The translations under genes and the position numbers were made by a program. This document shows, in pieces, positions 6,828-15,508 of a DNA stretch of 34,653 nt (within the stretch, counting starts at the first letter, position 1; every line of letters starts with the position of its first letter). This DNA comes from Limisphaera sp. (GTDB lineage Bacteria > Verrucomicrobiota > Verrucomicrobiia > Limisphaerales > Limisphaeraceae): contig JANWVC010000027.1 of the NCBI GenBank assembly GCA_025057755.1, forward strand, positions 1 to 34,653, given 5' to 3'. The notes beneath the pieces were generated by a model. The model saw only the letters and a program-made list of their open reading frames with translations. It was not told where the DNA came from and ran no database searches.

Positions 6828-7826
6828 ATGATCCGGTCGTTGGTATTTACGACGCAGGGACGGTTGCACAGTCGGGACATTGAGTTGTTCCTGATGCCCA
6901 CGTTATTGAACGACACAAATCTGTTTCTGTGGGTGGATTTAGAGAATCCGAGTCCGGAAGAGACGAAGCGCGTCTTGGAGGATGTGTTTCACTTTCATCC
7001 GCTCTCGATTGAGGACTGCGTGATGGTGAGTGAATCGCCAAAGATTGAGGAATACTTGCCGCGGGAAGGGGATTTGTTTCCGCCGTATTTGTTCATGGTG
7101 ATTCATGCGGTGGATTACAGTCGAAAGGACGGGGTGTTTGCGACGACGGAGTTGAACTTTTTTCTCGGGAAGAATTTTCTGGTGACCTACCACGAGGGGC
7201 CGGCGCGGAGTGTGCAATTGACGGAGGAGCGTGCTGTGCGCGGCACGGGCGGCATTGCGCGGGCGCCGGATCGGGTGGCGTACAATTTGTTGGACAGCAT
7301 CGTGGACAATTACAAGCCGGCGCTGGATGAATTGGCCATGGAGATTGCGGAGCTGGAGCAGCAGGCGTTGACGCATCCGACGCGGGAGACGCTTAACAAG
7401 ATTTTGCAGGTGAAGAAGGAGGTTTTGCACTTGCGGCAGATTATTGGGCCGCAGCGGGAGGTGTTGGCCCGGTTGGCGCGCGGGGAGTTTAAGCTGATTC
7501 GGGCGCATTTGGTGCCGTATTTTCGGGACGTTTACGACGCGCTCTTTCGGATTTCCGAGCTGGCGCAGGCTTATGCCGATTCGTTGACGGGCACGTTGCA
7601 GGTGTATTTGAACATGTCCTCGAATCAGACGGCAGAGGTGGTGAAACTTTTGACGATGATCACGGTGGTTACGACGCCGGTGATGATCGTGGGGACGTGG
7701 TATGGGATGAATTTTGAGGGGATTCGGGAGTTTCAGTGGCGATATGGATATGCGTGGGCGATTGGGCTGACGGTGGTGAGCACGGCGTTGATGTTTTGGT
7801 GGATGAAACGCAAACGATGGTTGTAG
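6828..7826 (+). CDS. corA: CorA-family magnesium/cobalt transporter
   Basis: A homopentameric inner membrane channel for Mg2+ (and Co2+/Ni2+). The chosen start at 6828 (MIRSLVFTTQG) gives 332 residues, the usual CorA length; an upstream extension to 6687 is compositionally poor and unlike the family. The order is N-terminal alpha/beta cytosolic domain (WVDLENPSPEE, HPLSIEDC), long helical stalk (residues about 150-265), then two C-terminal membrane helices. The first (about 273-292) ends in the hallmark Gly-Met-Asn at residues 293-295, followed by a short periplasmic loop, the second helix and a basic tail (KRKRW). The histidine kinase gene follows 45 bases later, so the two may be cotranscribed. 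High confidence in the family; the transported ion is inferred. Confidence 0.95.
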   Translation: MIRSLVFTTQGRLHSRDIELFLMPTLLNDTNLFLWVDLENPSPEETKRVLEDVFHFHPLSIEDCVMVSESPKIEEYLPREGDLFPPYLFMVIHAVDYSRKDGVFATTELNFFLGKNFLVTYHEGPARSVQLTEERAVRGTGGIARAPDRVAYNLLDSIVDNYKPALDELAMEIAELEQQALTHPTRETLNKILQVKKEVLHLRQIIGPQREVLARLARGEFKLIRAHLVPYFRDVYDALFRISELAQAYADSLTGTLQVYLNMSSNQTAEVVKLLTMITVVTTPVMIVGTWYGMNFEGIREFQWRYGYAWAIGLTVVSTALMFWWMKRKRWL

Positions 7827-7871
7827 GGGTTGCGGAATCGGAACGGTTTACGGTGGAAGGGGAGAGTCAGT

Positions 7872-9176
7872 GTGGCGACGGTCAAATCGGGTTTTTTGGA
7901 CAAGGTTTTGGGGCGGATTGGCCGGCTGGATGCGCAAGGTTTGCAGGCGGTAGTCCAGCGGCTGGCCCAGGAACGCTCGTTTCTCGAGACGTTGTTCAAC
8001 ACCATTGAGGATGGGATTTTGGTAACCGACGAGCAGGGCCGGATTTTGTATTTCAATCGTGCAGCGCGGCGGATGCTGGGGTTGGGGGAGGATGTGGAGG
8101 GTCGTCATGTGCGAGAGTGTGTGCCGGAGGTGGACTGGGATCAGCTGGCGCGGTTGGACACGGAGGGTGGGCAGCGGTTGGTGCGGCAGGAGTTTGAGAT
8201 TCACTATCCGCGGCCTCGCTTTGTGCGACTTTTGGCGGCTCCGTTGGATGGTCGGCAGACGGGGACCAGTGGGGTGGCGTTGATTTTGCATGACGCTACG
8301 GAGGCGCGGCAGAAGACCTTTGAGGCGATTGAGAGTGAACGGCTGCAGGCACTGACGCTTCTGGCAGCCAGTGTGGCGCATGAGATCGGCAATCCGTTGA
8401 ACGCACTACACATTCATCTGCAGTTGTTGGAGCGGGATTTGAAGAAGTTGAAGGATCGGATGGACGCGGCGGAGGCGACTGATCGGCATCCCGCGGCAGG
8501 GGTCCAGTCGTTGGGGGCCAGGCCGGGGGCGGGCGCACGTGGGCAGTCGGCAGCATTGGTGGAGCGGATGGCCCGGTTTCTGGAGGTTGCCAAAGGTGAG
8601 GTTAACCGGCTGGATTACATTATTACGCAGTTTTTGGAGGCGTTGCGGCCTGCGCCGCCGCAGTTGCGGTTCGGTTCGTTGAATGAAGTGGCGCGCAAGA
8701 CGCTGGAGTTGTTGCGACCGGAGTTGGAGAATCGTGGCATTCGGGTGGAGAGTCGGTTGTCCCGGGCCCTGCCGGACGCACTGCTGGATCCGTTGCAGAT
8801 GCAGCAGGTGTTGGTGAATTTGATCAAGAATGCGATGCAGGCGATGACGCGGGGCGGCGTTTTGACGGTGGAGACGGGTGCGGATTCGGATGGTGTGTGG
8901 ATTCGGGTCAGTGACACGGGTTGTGGGATTGCGCCCGAACGTCTGCAGCGAATTTTCGAACCGTTTTTCACGACCAAGAAAAAGGGGTCGGGTCTGGGGT
9001 TGATGATTGTGCAACGAATTGTGCGGGCGCACCGGGGCCGGATTGAGGTGGAAAGCCAGGTCGGTCGGGGTACGACCTTTCGGGTCTGGCTGCCGTTGCA
9101 TGAGCGTCAGCCCCGTTTGCTGGAGGCTCCGTCGGATTCGGGCGGGGTGTCCGCGGCGGAGGTTTCGCAAGTTTGA
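7872..9176 (+). CDS. Cytosolic PAS-domain sensor histidine kinase (NtrB-like)
   Basis: Two-component kinase of 434 residues with no membrane segment. The GTG at 7872 is preferred because AAGGGGAG lies about 7 bases upstream; a TTG at 7830 is an alternative. Residues about 35-150 form a PAS domain (FNTIEDGILVTDEQGRILYFN). The H-box is VAHEIGNPLNAL with the phosphorylated His at about 170. The N-box (LVNLIKNAMQAM, Asn about 320), G1 (DTGCGIAP), F (FEPFFTTKKKG) and G2 (GSGLGL) boxes are all intact, so it should be active. An Ala/Gly-rich insertion of about 40 residues separates the two helices of the dimerisation domain. The sigma-54 response regulator 63 bases downstream is the likely partner. 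The signal is unknown. Confidence 0.93.
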   Translation: MATVKSGFLDKVLGRIGRLDAQGLQAVVQRLAQERSFLETLFNTIEDGILVTDEQGRILYFNRAARRMLGLGEDVEGRHVRECVPEVDWDQLARLDTEGGQRLVRQEFEIHYPRPRFVRLLAAPLDGRQTGTSGVALILHDATEARQKTFEAIESERLQALTLLAASVAHEIGNPLNALHIHLQLLERDLKKLKDRMDAAEATDRHPAAGVQSLGARPGAGARGQSAALVERMARFLEVAKGEVNRLDYIITQFLEALRPAPPQLRFGSLNEVARKTLELLRPELENRGIRVESRLSRALPDALLDPLQMQQVLVNLIKNAMQAMTRGGVLTVETGADSDGVWIRVSDTGCGIAPERLQRIFEPFFTTKKKGSGLGLMIVQRIVRAHRGRIEVESQVGRGTTFRVWLPLHERQPRLLEAPSDSGGVSAAEVSQV

Positions 9177-9239
9177 CCGGCGGGCACGGCTGCGAACTTG
9201 TGCGGAGGGGTTGTCTGTTTTCATGTTAGGCGCACGGGC

Positions 9240-10616
9240 ATGAAGAAACCGACGGTGTTGATCGTGGATGATGAAAAGCCGACCCGGGAAGGGCTGCGGG
9301 CGGCGCTGGAGGATCGGTTTGAGGTGTACGTGGCCGAGGATGCGCCGTCGGCGATGGAGTTGTTGGAGCGGGAACCTGTGGATGTGTTGCTGACGGATTT
9401 TCGGCTTCCCCTGGAAGATGGGATGAAGCTGATCCAGCGCGCCAAGAGTTTATCGAGACCGCCGGTGTGCATTTTGATGACGGCGTATGGGTCCGAGGAG
9501 CTGGCGGTGGAGGCGATGAAGCGCGGGGCGGACGATTACATACCGAAGGGGCGGATGCAGATTGATGAGTTGGAGATGCGGATCAGCCGGGCGTTGCGGC
9601 AGCGGCAGTTGGAGGCGGAGAACGTTGCGCTGCATCAGCAGTTGGACCGGCGGTACGGCCTGGAGCATCTGGTGGGTGAATCGCCGGCGATGAAGGAAGT
9701 GTTTGAGATCGTGCGGCAGGTGGCACCCACGCGGGCGACGGTTTTGTTGTTGGGCGAGAGCGGCACGGGCAAGGAGGTGATTGCGCGGGCGATTCATCAA
9801 TTGAGTCCGCGGGCGCGCATGCCGCTGGTGATTGTTCATTGTGCGGCGTTGGCGCCGACCTTGTTGGAGAGCGAGCTGTTTGGTCATGAGAAGGGTGCGT
9901 TTACGGGGGCGCATGAGCGGAGGATCGGCCGGTTTGAGCAGGCGCATGGCGGGACGCTGTTTTTGGATGAGATTGGCGAGATCGATACCACCCTGCAGAT
10001 CAAGCTGCTGCGCTTTTTGGGGGAACGGACTTTTGAGCGCGTGGGTTCGAACCGGACGCTGACGGCGGACGTGCGTTTGATTGCCGCGACTAACAAGGAT
10101 TTAGAGCAGATGGTGAAGGCGGGGAAGTTTCGGGAGGATTTGTATTTTCGACTGCGTGTGGTGGAAATTCGGCTTCCGCCGTTGCGGGAGCGGAAAGAGG
10201 ATATTCCGCTGTTGGCTCATCGTTTTTTGAAGGAGTTTGCTGCGGAGAATCAGAAGCCGGTCCGGGATTTCACGGCGGACGCGATGGAGGCGCTGTTGAA
10301 TTACTCCTGGCCGGGCAACGTGCGGGAGCTGCGAACGGCAGTGGAACATGCGGTGGTGTTGTGTCGGGGCGATCGTATTGCCGCCCGGGATTTGCCGGCT
10401 TCGGTCCGGGGGTTGCAGGGGGTGCCAGTATCGGCAGGGAGCACGCTGCGTGACTCCAATTTGACGCTGAAAGAGGCGGAGAAAGAGTTGATTTTGCGTG
10501 CGTTGCGGGAGACCCAGGGGAACCGAACGCTGGCGGCCAAGAAGATTGGCATTAGTCGGCGCACGTTGCATCGGAAGCTGAAGCAGTATCAGATCGAACA
10601 ACAGGAGGAAGGCTGA
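9240..10616 (+). CDS. NtrC-type sigma-54-dependent response regulator
   Basis: 458 residues from the ATG at 9240, the start that places MKKPTVLIVDDE at the N-terminus. The receiver domain (1-120) has the acidic pair D10/D11 and phosphoacceptor D53 (TDFRLP). The AAA+ domain (about 140-375) has Walker A GESGTGKE, the sigma-54 contact loop GAFTGA, Walker B GGTLFLDEIGE and the arginine-finger region FREDLYFRLRVVEI. A Fis-type helix-turn-helix closes the protein (GNRTLAAKKIGISRRTLHRKLK). Position downstream of the PAS kinase makes them a cognate pair. The stop lies 4 bases before the next gene, so the membrane glycosyltransferase is in the same transcript. Target promoters are not identifiable here. 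Confidence 0.94.
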   Translation: MKKPTVLIVDDEKPTREGLRAALEDRFEVYVAEDAPSAMELLEREPVDVLLTDFRLPLEDGMKLIQRAKSLSRPPVCILMTAYGSEELAVEAMKRGADDYIPKGRMQIDELEMRISRALRQRQLEAENVALHQQLDRRYGLEHLVGESPAMKEVFEIVRQVAPTRATVLLLGESGTGKEVIARAIHQLSPRARMPLVIVHCAALAPTLLESELFGHEKGAFTGAHERRIGRFEQAHGGTLFLDEIGEIDTTLQIKLLRFLGERTFERVGSNRTLTADVRLIAATNKDLEQMVKAGKFREDLYFRLRVVEIRLPPLRERKEDIPLLAHRFLKEFAAENQKPVRDFTADAMEALLNYSWPGNVRELRTAVEHAVVLCRGDRIAARDLPASVRGLQGVPVSAGSTLRDSNLTLKEAEKELILRALRETQGNRTLAAKKIGISRRTLHRKLKQYQIEQQEEG

Positions 10617-10620
10617 ACGC

Positions 10621-12483
10621 ATGCCATTTTTGCAGGATTGGATCCACCAGTTGGAGCAGGGGCCAGGGATGCGATATTTGCGTCTGGCCCTGGGGGTGCT
10701 GGCGTTGGCAGTGCTGACGCTGGGTTACAATTTGCGGGCGTACAAGAATTTTTATCCACCGGAGGCGATGGACATGGCGCAGGTGGGACGGAATCTGGCT
10801 GAGGGCCGCGGCTACACCACGCTTTGTGTGCGGCCGTTCAGCATTTATTTGGTGAAGAAGACGAGTGAGCGTCATGAGCGAGGTCCGGTGGTGGAGGGGG
10901 TGCGAGATGATGCCCGGTTGCATGTGGGACATCCGGACATTGTGAATCCGCCGGTGTGGCCGGTGTTGTTGGCGGGGTTGTTCAAGGTGCTGCCGTTGTC
11001 GCAGGAGGTTCAATCGCAGCCGCCCTTTCGGTATGCGCCGGAGGTGGCTGTGGTGGTGTTGAATCAGGGGCTGTTGTTGTTGTTGGCGTGGCTGGTGTAT
11101 CAGTTGGCGCGGCGGTTGTTTGATCCGGCAGTGGCGGGCTTGTCCGCGGTGTTGTTGTTGTTGACGGAGGTGTACTGGCGCTTTGCGTTGTCGGGTTTGA
11201 ACACGGTGCTGGTGTTGATCTGGTTTGTGGTCCTCGTCTTTTGTTTGGTGCGGGTGGAGGAGCTGGGTCGGGAGCATCCAGAGGCCTCCGGACGCGTTTT
11301 TGCATGGTCTGCTTTGGCGGGCGTGGTGGTGGCGTTGGGGTGTTTGACGCGTTATGCCTTTGGCTGGTTGATTCTGCCTGTGGTGGTGTATGTATGGTGG
11401 ATCGGCGGCCCGCGACGTCGTCCGGCAGCCTTGTTGGCCCTGGTGTTGTTTGGTTTGGTGCTGACGCCGTGGTTGGTGCGGAACTGGTACTGGAGCGGTT
11501 TACCCTTTGGGGCGGCGACGTACACGGTTTTGGACGGCACGTATGTCTGGCCGGGGGACAAGTTGGCGCGATCCTTACAGCCGCGGTATGAGGTGCCCGT
11601 GGGGGTCTCGCCATTTTCGCCGTTGTGGAACAAATTTTTTGCCAATTTGAAGGTTTTGTTGACGCAGGATGCGTTGCGCTTTGGAGGTAGTTGGTTGACG
11701 GCGCTGTTTTTGGCGGGGTTGTTGGTGCCGTTTCAGCATCCGGCGCGGCAGCGGCTGCGATACTTTTTGTTGATGTGTTTCCCGGTGCTGGCGGTGGTCC
11801 AGGTGCTGGGACGGACGTATTTGTCTGACGAGACGCCCGAGATCAACACGGAGAACTTGCTGATTTTGGTTGCGCCGCTGGTTGGCGTGTATGGCGTGGC
11901 GTTTTTCCTGACGCTGCTCGATCAGATGAATTTGCCATGGTATGCGTTGCGGTACGTGGTGACGGGTATTTTGATTGTGTTGGTGGGCTTACCGATGTGG
12001 TTGGTCTTTCTGCCGCCGCGGCCGGTGCGGATGTCTTATCCGCCGTATCATCCTCTGGTGATTCAGCGGATAGCGACATGGCTGCGCCCTCATGAGTTGG
12101 TGATGAGCGATGTGCCTTGGGCGGTGGCGTGGTATGGTCGGCGCCAGGCGGTTTTGATCACTCGTCATTTCATGCCGCCGCCGGAGGAGTCGGGGTCACC
12201 TGATACCTTTTTTGCGATCAACGATTATTTGAAGCCGGTCAATGCGCTTTATTTGACTCCGCGTACGACGGACGCCCGGTTTTTGACCGGTTGGGTGATG
12301 GCGGGGGAACGAAGCTGGGCGAATCTGGTGATTGACGCCCTGGTGAGTCGGACCGTGCCGCCGTGGTGTCCGTTGCGGGCGGCGCCCAGCGGTTTTTTGC
12401 CGGAACAATTGTTTTTGGCCGATTGGGCGCGTTGGCGGTCTGATGGCGGGCCGCCAGGGGAGAGGCGGGAAGCGGGGCCCTGA
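10621..12483 (+). CDS. Multi-pass membrane protein, PMT/GT39-like glycosyltransferase
   Basis: 620 residues with roughly ten hydrophobic helices (for example LRLALGVLALAVLTLGYNL, VVVLNQGLLLLLAWLVY, AGVVVALGCLTRYAFGWLI, ALLALVLFGLVLTPWLV) and a soluble C-terminal part. The layout of one helix, then a periplasmic loop with an acidic residue (YPPEAMDMAQVGRNLAEGRGY), then HPDIVNPPVWPVLLAG, is that of the dolichyl-/undecaprenyl-phosphate-sugar glycosyltransferases related to ArnT and PMT. Those transfer a lipid-linked sugar to a cell-envelope acceptor. Donor and acceptor cannot be told. It starts 4 bases after the NtrC-type regulator, implying translational coupling. It ends 15 bases from the convergent glnD stop. 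Good confidence for the superfamily, low for substrate. Confidence 0.75.
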   Translation: MPFLQDWIHQLEQGPGMRYLRLALGVLALAVLTLGYNLRAYKNFYPPEAMDMAQVGRNLAEGRGYTTLCVRPFSIYLVKKTSERHERGPVVEGVRDDARLHVGHPDIVNPPVWPVLLAGLFKVLPLSQEVQSQPPFRYAPEVAVVVLNQGLLLLLAWLVYQLARRLFDPAVAGLSAVLLLLTEVYWRFALSGLNTVLVLIWFVVLVFCLVRVEELGREHPEASGRVFAWSALAGVVVALGCLTRYAFGWLILPVVVYVWWIGGPRRRPAALLALVLFGLVLTPWLVRNWYWSGLPFGAATYTVLDGTYVWPGDKLARSLQPRYEVPVGVSPFSPLWNKFFANLKVLLTQDALRFGGSWLTALFLAGLLVPFQHPARQRLRYFLLMCFPVLAVVQVLGRTYLSDETPEINTENLLILVAPLVGVYGVAFFLTLLDQMNLPWYALRYVVTGILIVLVGLPMWLVFLPPRPVRMSYPPYHPLVIQRIATWLRPHELVMSDVPWAVAWYGRRQAVLITRHFMPPPEESGSPDTFFAINDYLKPVNALYLTPRTTDARFLTGWVMAGERSWANLVIDALVSRTVPPWCPLRAAPSGFLPEQLFLADWARWRSDGGPPGERREAGP

Positions 12484-12503
12484 GGGAAAGCTGTTCTTTC
12501 AGG
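12479..12503. terminator. Possible bidirectional terminator between convergent genes
   Basis: An imperfect inverted repeat (CCTGA..AAAG / CTTTCAGG with a small bulge) spans the 15-base gap between the convergent glycosyltransferase and glnD stops. No long T tract is present, so it is only a weak candidate. Confidence 0.3.
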
Positions 12504-15276
12504 TGCGTCCGGGGTGAGCGAGCACTTTGCGGAGCTGATGGTCCAGTTGTTCCCGGATGTGTGGATCTGAGAGTTTTTGTCCTGCTTGGTCGGTGACGTA
12601 AAAGGTGTCGATGGCCGCGCCGCGTTCTGTACAGATGACGGCTGAGGCGATGTTGAGTTGGGCATCGGCCAGCACGCGCGCGATATCGTAGAGGAGTCCG
12701 ACGCGGTCCTCGGTTTCGATCTCCACGAGGGTATGGGTCTCGGAGGTCTCGTTGTCGAAGCGGACCTGAGTCGGGAGGGATTCGCCTTCGTAACCCTGGT
12801 AGAGAGGGCGCAATCGGCGGTGTCGTGCGATTAGGGCTGCGAGGTCCACGGTTTCGCCGCGCAGGAGTCGGGTGAGGGTGTCTTCAAATGCGTGCCGTTG
12901 TTCGGCCGAGGGGAGTGCGCCGGAGCGAGCATCGGTGACGTAAAACGCGTCCAGGGCAATGTCATCCGTGCGTGTGAAGATTCGTGCGGTCAGGATGTTG
13001 ATACCTGCGGCACTGAGGGCACCGGTGATGAGGCTGAACAGCCGGGCGCGGTCCCAGGTACAAACCTTGACCGTGGTGCAACCGCGGTCGAGGTTATCGC
13101 GCCAACCGATGATCGGTTCGAGGGCGCGCTCCTCGGTTGCCACTTGTAGGCGCAGGAAACGATGAACCAGCTCGAGGTCCTCAATGATTTCCAGGGCCGT
13201 GCGGATTTCAAAATAGCGCGGAGGCAATCCCTCGAAATGGGCCAGGATCTCGTCGTCAGCGATGTGGGCCGGCCGATGATGCCGGACTTGAGCGAGCAGG
13301 GATTCGCGTTGTTTTTGTGCGGCCAGACGCACCTGGGTATCGCCACTGAGGAGCGGGACGGTTTTTTCGTACAAGGTGCGCAGCAGGGCATCCTTAAAGC
13401 CGTTCCATAATTGTCCGCTGGTGGCCAGTGCATCGACCAGGGTCAACAAAGTTAAGCGGCGCAGGGTGGCCAGGTCGCCCACTTGGGCTGCGAAACGGCG
13501 GATCACGGCGGGATCATCGAGATCGCGTCGCTGCGAGATATTGGCCATCAGGAGGTGATGCTCGATGAGGCGTTGCAGGGCCTGGGTGGTGGGTCGGTCC
13601 AGGCCAAGCCGGCGAGCGACCCGGCCGGCCAGGTGTGCGCTTTGGACGGCATGGGATCCGTGGCGGCCGTGTCGGCCGGTATCGTGCAGGAGAAGGGCCA
13701 GGTAGAGCAGTCCGGGTCGTTCCAGCTCATGAAACAGCGGGGCGTAGGCTCGGTAGGGGGCTTCCGAGGCGTGCCAGACCCGGTCCAGTTGTTCGATACA
13801 GACCAGGGTATGTTCGTCGGCGGTGTATTGATGATAGAACTCGTGTTGGACCTGGCAGGTTAGCCGGCCGAACTCGGGGATGTATTTGCCGAGCAGGCCG
13901 ACCTCGTGCATGGCGCGCAAGGTGGGGCCAACGCTTCCGCGCTGCTCTAAGATGGTAAGGAAGGTCCCGCTGACGTGTGGATCGTGAAGAAAGGGGCGGT
14001 TGACGTACCGCAAGTGGGTGCGGATGAGTCGAACCAGATCGGGATGAAGTTTGCAGCCGCGTTGCTGGGCATGCAGGAAGACCCGCATCAGGCGCCGGGG
14101 TTGTTCTTGGAAAACCCATTCGGAGGCGGCACGGACCTGGCCATCCTCAAAAAGGAACCCGTCCAAGAGGGTGCCGGGGGCGCCGGCCCGTAGCCATCGG
14201 GGCCGAAGCCGGCGCAGGCGCTCCCTGGGCGATGGAACCAGTGCCCATTGTTCCTCCAACGTGCGGGTGATGAGATAGATGTGACGCGCGTGGGTGTAGA
14301 GGTCGCGCATGAACCGCTCAATGCGCCGACTGGGAGAGCGGTCACCGTAGCCGAGTGCAAGGGCTACAGTGGGTTGCAGATTTTTGGTGAGGACATCGCC
14401 GCCGCGGCCTAGTTGATAATGCAGTTCAGTTCGGACGCGAAGCAGGAAATCGTAGGCAGTGTCGAGGGCTTTGTGTTCGCTGGGGGTGAGGCGGCCCATG
14501 GCTTCGAGCTCGCCCAAGGAACGGACGCCGAATTTGACGCGGGCCATCCAGAGGAGGTTTTGGTAGTCGCGGAGACCGCCGCACCCGTTTTTCAGGTTGG
14601 GCTCTTGCATGCATGGGGAGTTGCCGTAACGGGCGCGGCGGGCGGCTTGATCTTCGAGGCGGGCGTTAATGTAAGTTCGTTCCTGACGTCGGATGCACCG
14701 GGTGTGAAGCGCCTTTTGGAAACGATCGAAGAGTCGGTGGTCGCCGACAATCCAGCGGGCTTCCAAGAGGGCGGTTTTGGCTTGCATGTCGCCCTGGGCC
14801 ACTGCGATGGCTTCGTCCACTGTTCGGACGGCATGGCCGATTTTCAGTCCGAGGTCCCATAAGGGGTAGAGCAAACCGTCCAGTAACTCTTGCAAGTGTT
14901 GGGAAGGTTTGTCTCCCTGAGCGACCTCTCCGTCGTGCAGTAGCATGAAGTCCAGGTCGCTGAATGGGTTCAATTCGGCTCTGCCATAACCCCCCAGAGC
15001 TACGAGGGTAATTTCCGGTGGGGCAGCCGAGGTGTTGAGCATGTGCCGGTGAAGGGCGGCTTCCCAGAGATGACGCAGTAGCACGTCAAACAAGGAGGCT
15101 CGAGCCTGACAAACCTCTCGTCCACTACCGCCGCGCCGATGCCACATGCGCAATCGCTGAGACTGACGGCGCAGAAAGGATCGGAATCGGTCGAGCTCTT
15201 CCGACACCGTGCGCCCGCGCGGCAGCCGTAAGCGGACGGCAGCCTCGGCTTCGATTTGTTCCAACCAGTCTTCCAT
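12499..15276 (-). CDS. glnD: Bifunctional PII uridylyltransferase/uridylyl-removing enzyme GlnD
   Basis: Nitrogen sensor that uridylylates PII when glutamine is low and removes UMP when it is high. From the ATG at 15276 the protein has 925 residues; a TTG at 15375 would add 33. The nucleotidyltransferase motif GGYGRAELNPFSDLDFMLL begins at about residue 95. The PII-uridylyltransferase helical region follows, then an HD domain (LALLLHDTGRHGRHGSHAVQSA). Two C-terminal ACT domains bind glutamine (TTVKVCTWDRARLFSLITGAL and HTLVEIETEDRVGLLYDIARVL). All domains are complete and in the standard order. No PII or glutamine synthetase gene lies in the window. A neighbouring HD gene is divergently transcribed. 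Confidence 0.96.
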   Translation of the reverse strand: MEDWLEQIEAEAAVRLRLPRGRTVSEELDRFRSFLRRQSQRLRMWHRRGGSGREVCQARASLFDVLLRHLWEAALHRHMLNTSAAPPEITLVALGGYGRAELNPFSDLDFMLLHDGEVAQGDKPSQHLQELLDGLLYPLWDLGLKIGHAVRTVDEAIAVAQGDMQAKTALLEARWIVGDHRLFDRFQKALHTRCIRRQERTYINARLEDQAARRARYGNSPCMQEPNLKNGCGGLRDYQNLLWMARVKFGVRSLGELEAMGRLTPSEHKALDTAYDFLLRVRTELHYQLGRGGDVLTKNLQPTVALALGYGDRSPSRRIERFMRDLYTHARHIYLITRTLEEQWALVPSPRERLRRLRPRWLRAGAPGTLLDGFLFEDGQVRAASEWVFQEQPRRLMRVFLHAQQRGCKLHPDLVRLIRTHLRYVNRPFLHDPHVSGTFLTILEQRGSVGPTLRAMHEVGLLGKYIPEFGRLTCQVQHEFYHQYTADEHTLVCIEQLDRVWHASEAPYRAYAPLFHELERPGLLYLALLLHDTGRHGRHGSHAVQSAHLAGRVARRLGLDRPTTQALQRLIEHHLLMANISQRRDLDDPAVIRRFAAQVGDLATLRRLTLLTLVDALATSGQLWNGFKDALLRTLYEKTVPLLSGDTQVRLAAQKQRESLLAQVRHHRPAHIADDEILAHFEGLPPRYFEIRTALEIIEDLELVHRFLRLQVATEERALEPIIGWRDNLDRGCTTVKVCTWDRARLFSLITGALSAAGINILTARIFTRTDDIALDAFYVTDARSGALPSAEQRHAFEDTLTRLLRGETVDLAALIARHRRLRPLYQGYEGESLPTQVRFDNETSETHTLVEIETEDRVGLLYDIARVLADAQLNIASAVICTERGAAIDTFYVTDQAGQKLSDPHIREQLDHQLRKVLAHPGRT

Positions 15277-15508
15277 CTTTTCGCTTGTGGCAATGGCCGG
15301 ATCGGCCGGGCGACGGCGCGGCCATCGCGAGATTGTCTTGCTACGGACTTTGGGGTGATTTGGGAGTTCACGCAAGCCGGGGTGTCTGGAGCCGGGGGGA
15401 AGCGTTGCGGTTTTTGAACTGGGGCAGCCTGATGAGCGGTTGTCAGGGTTTTCAAGGTGGAATTGGGGAAATTACGTGCATTTGGGGTGCTAATTGCGTA
15501 GGCTGGCC

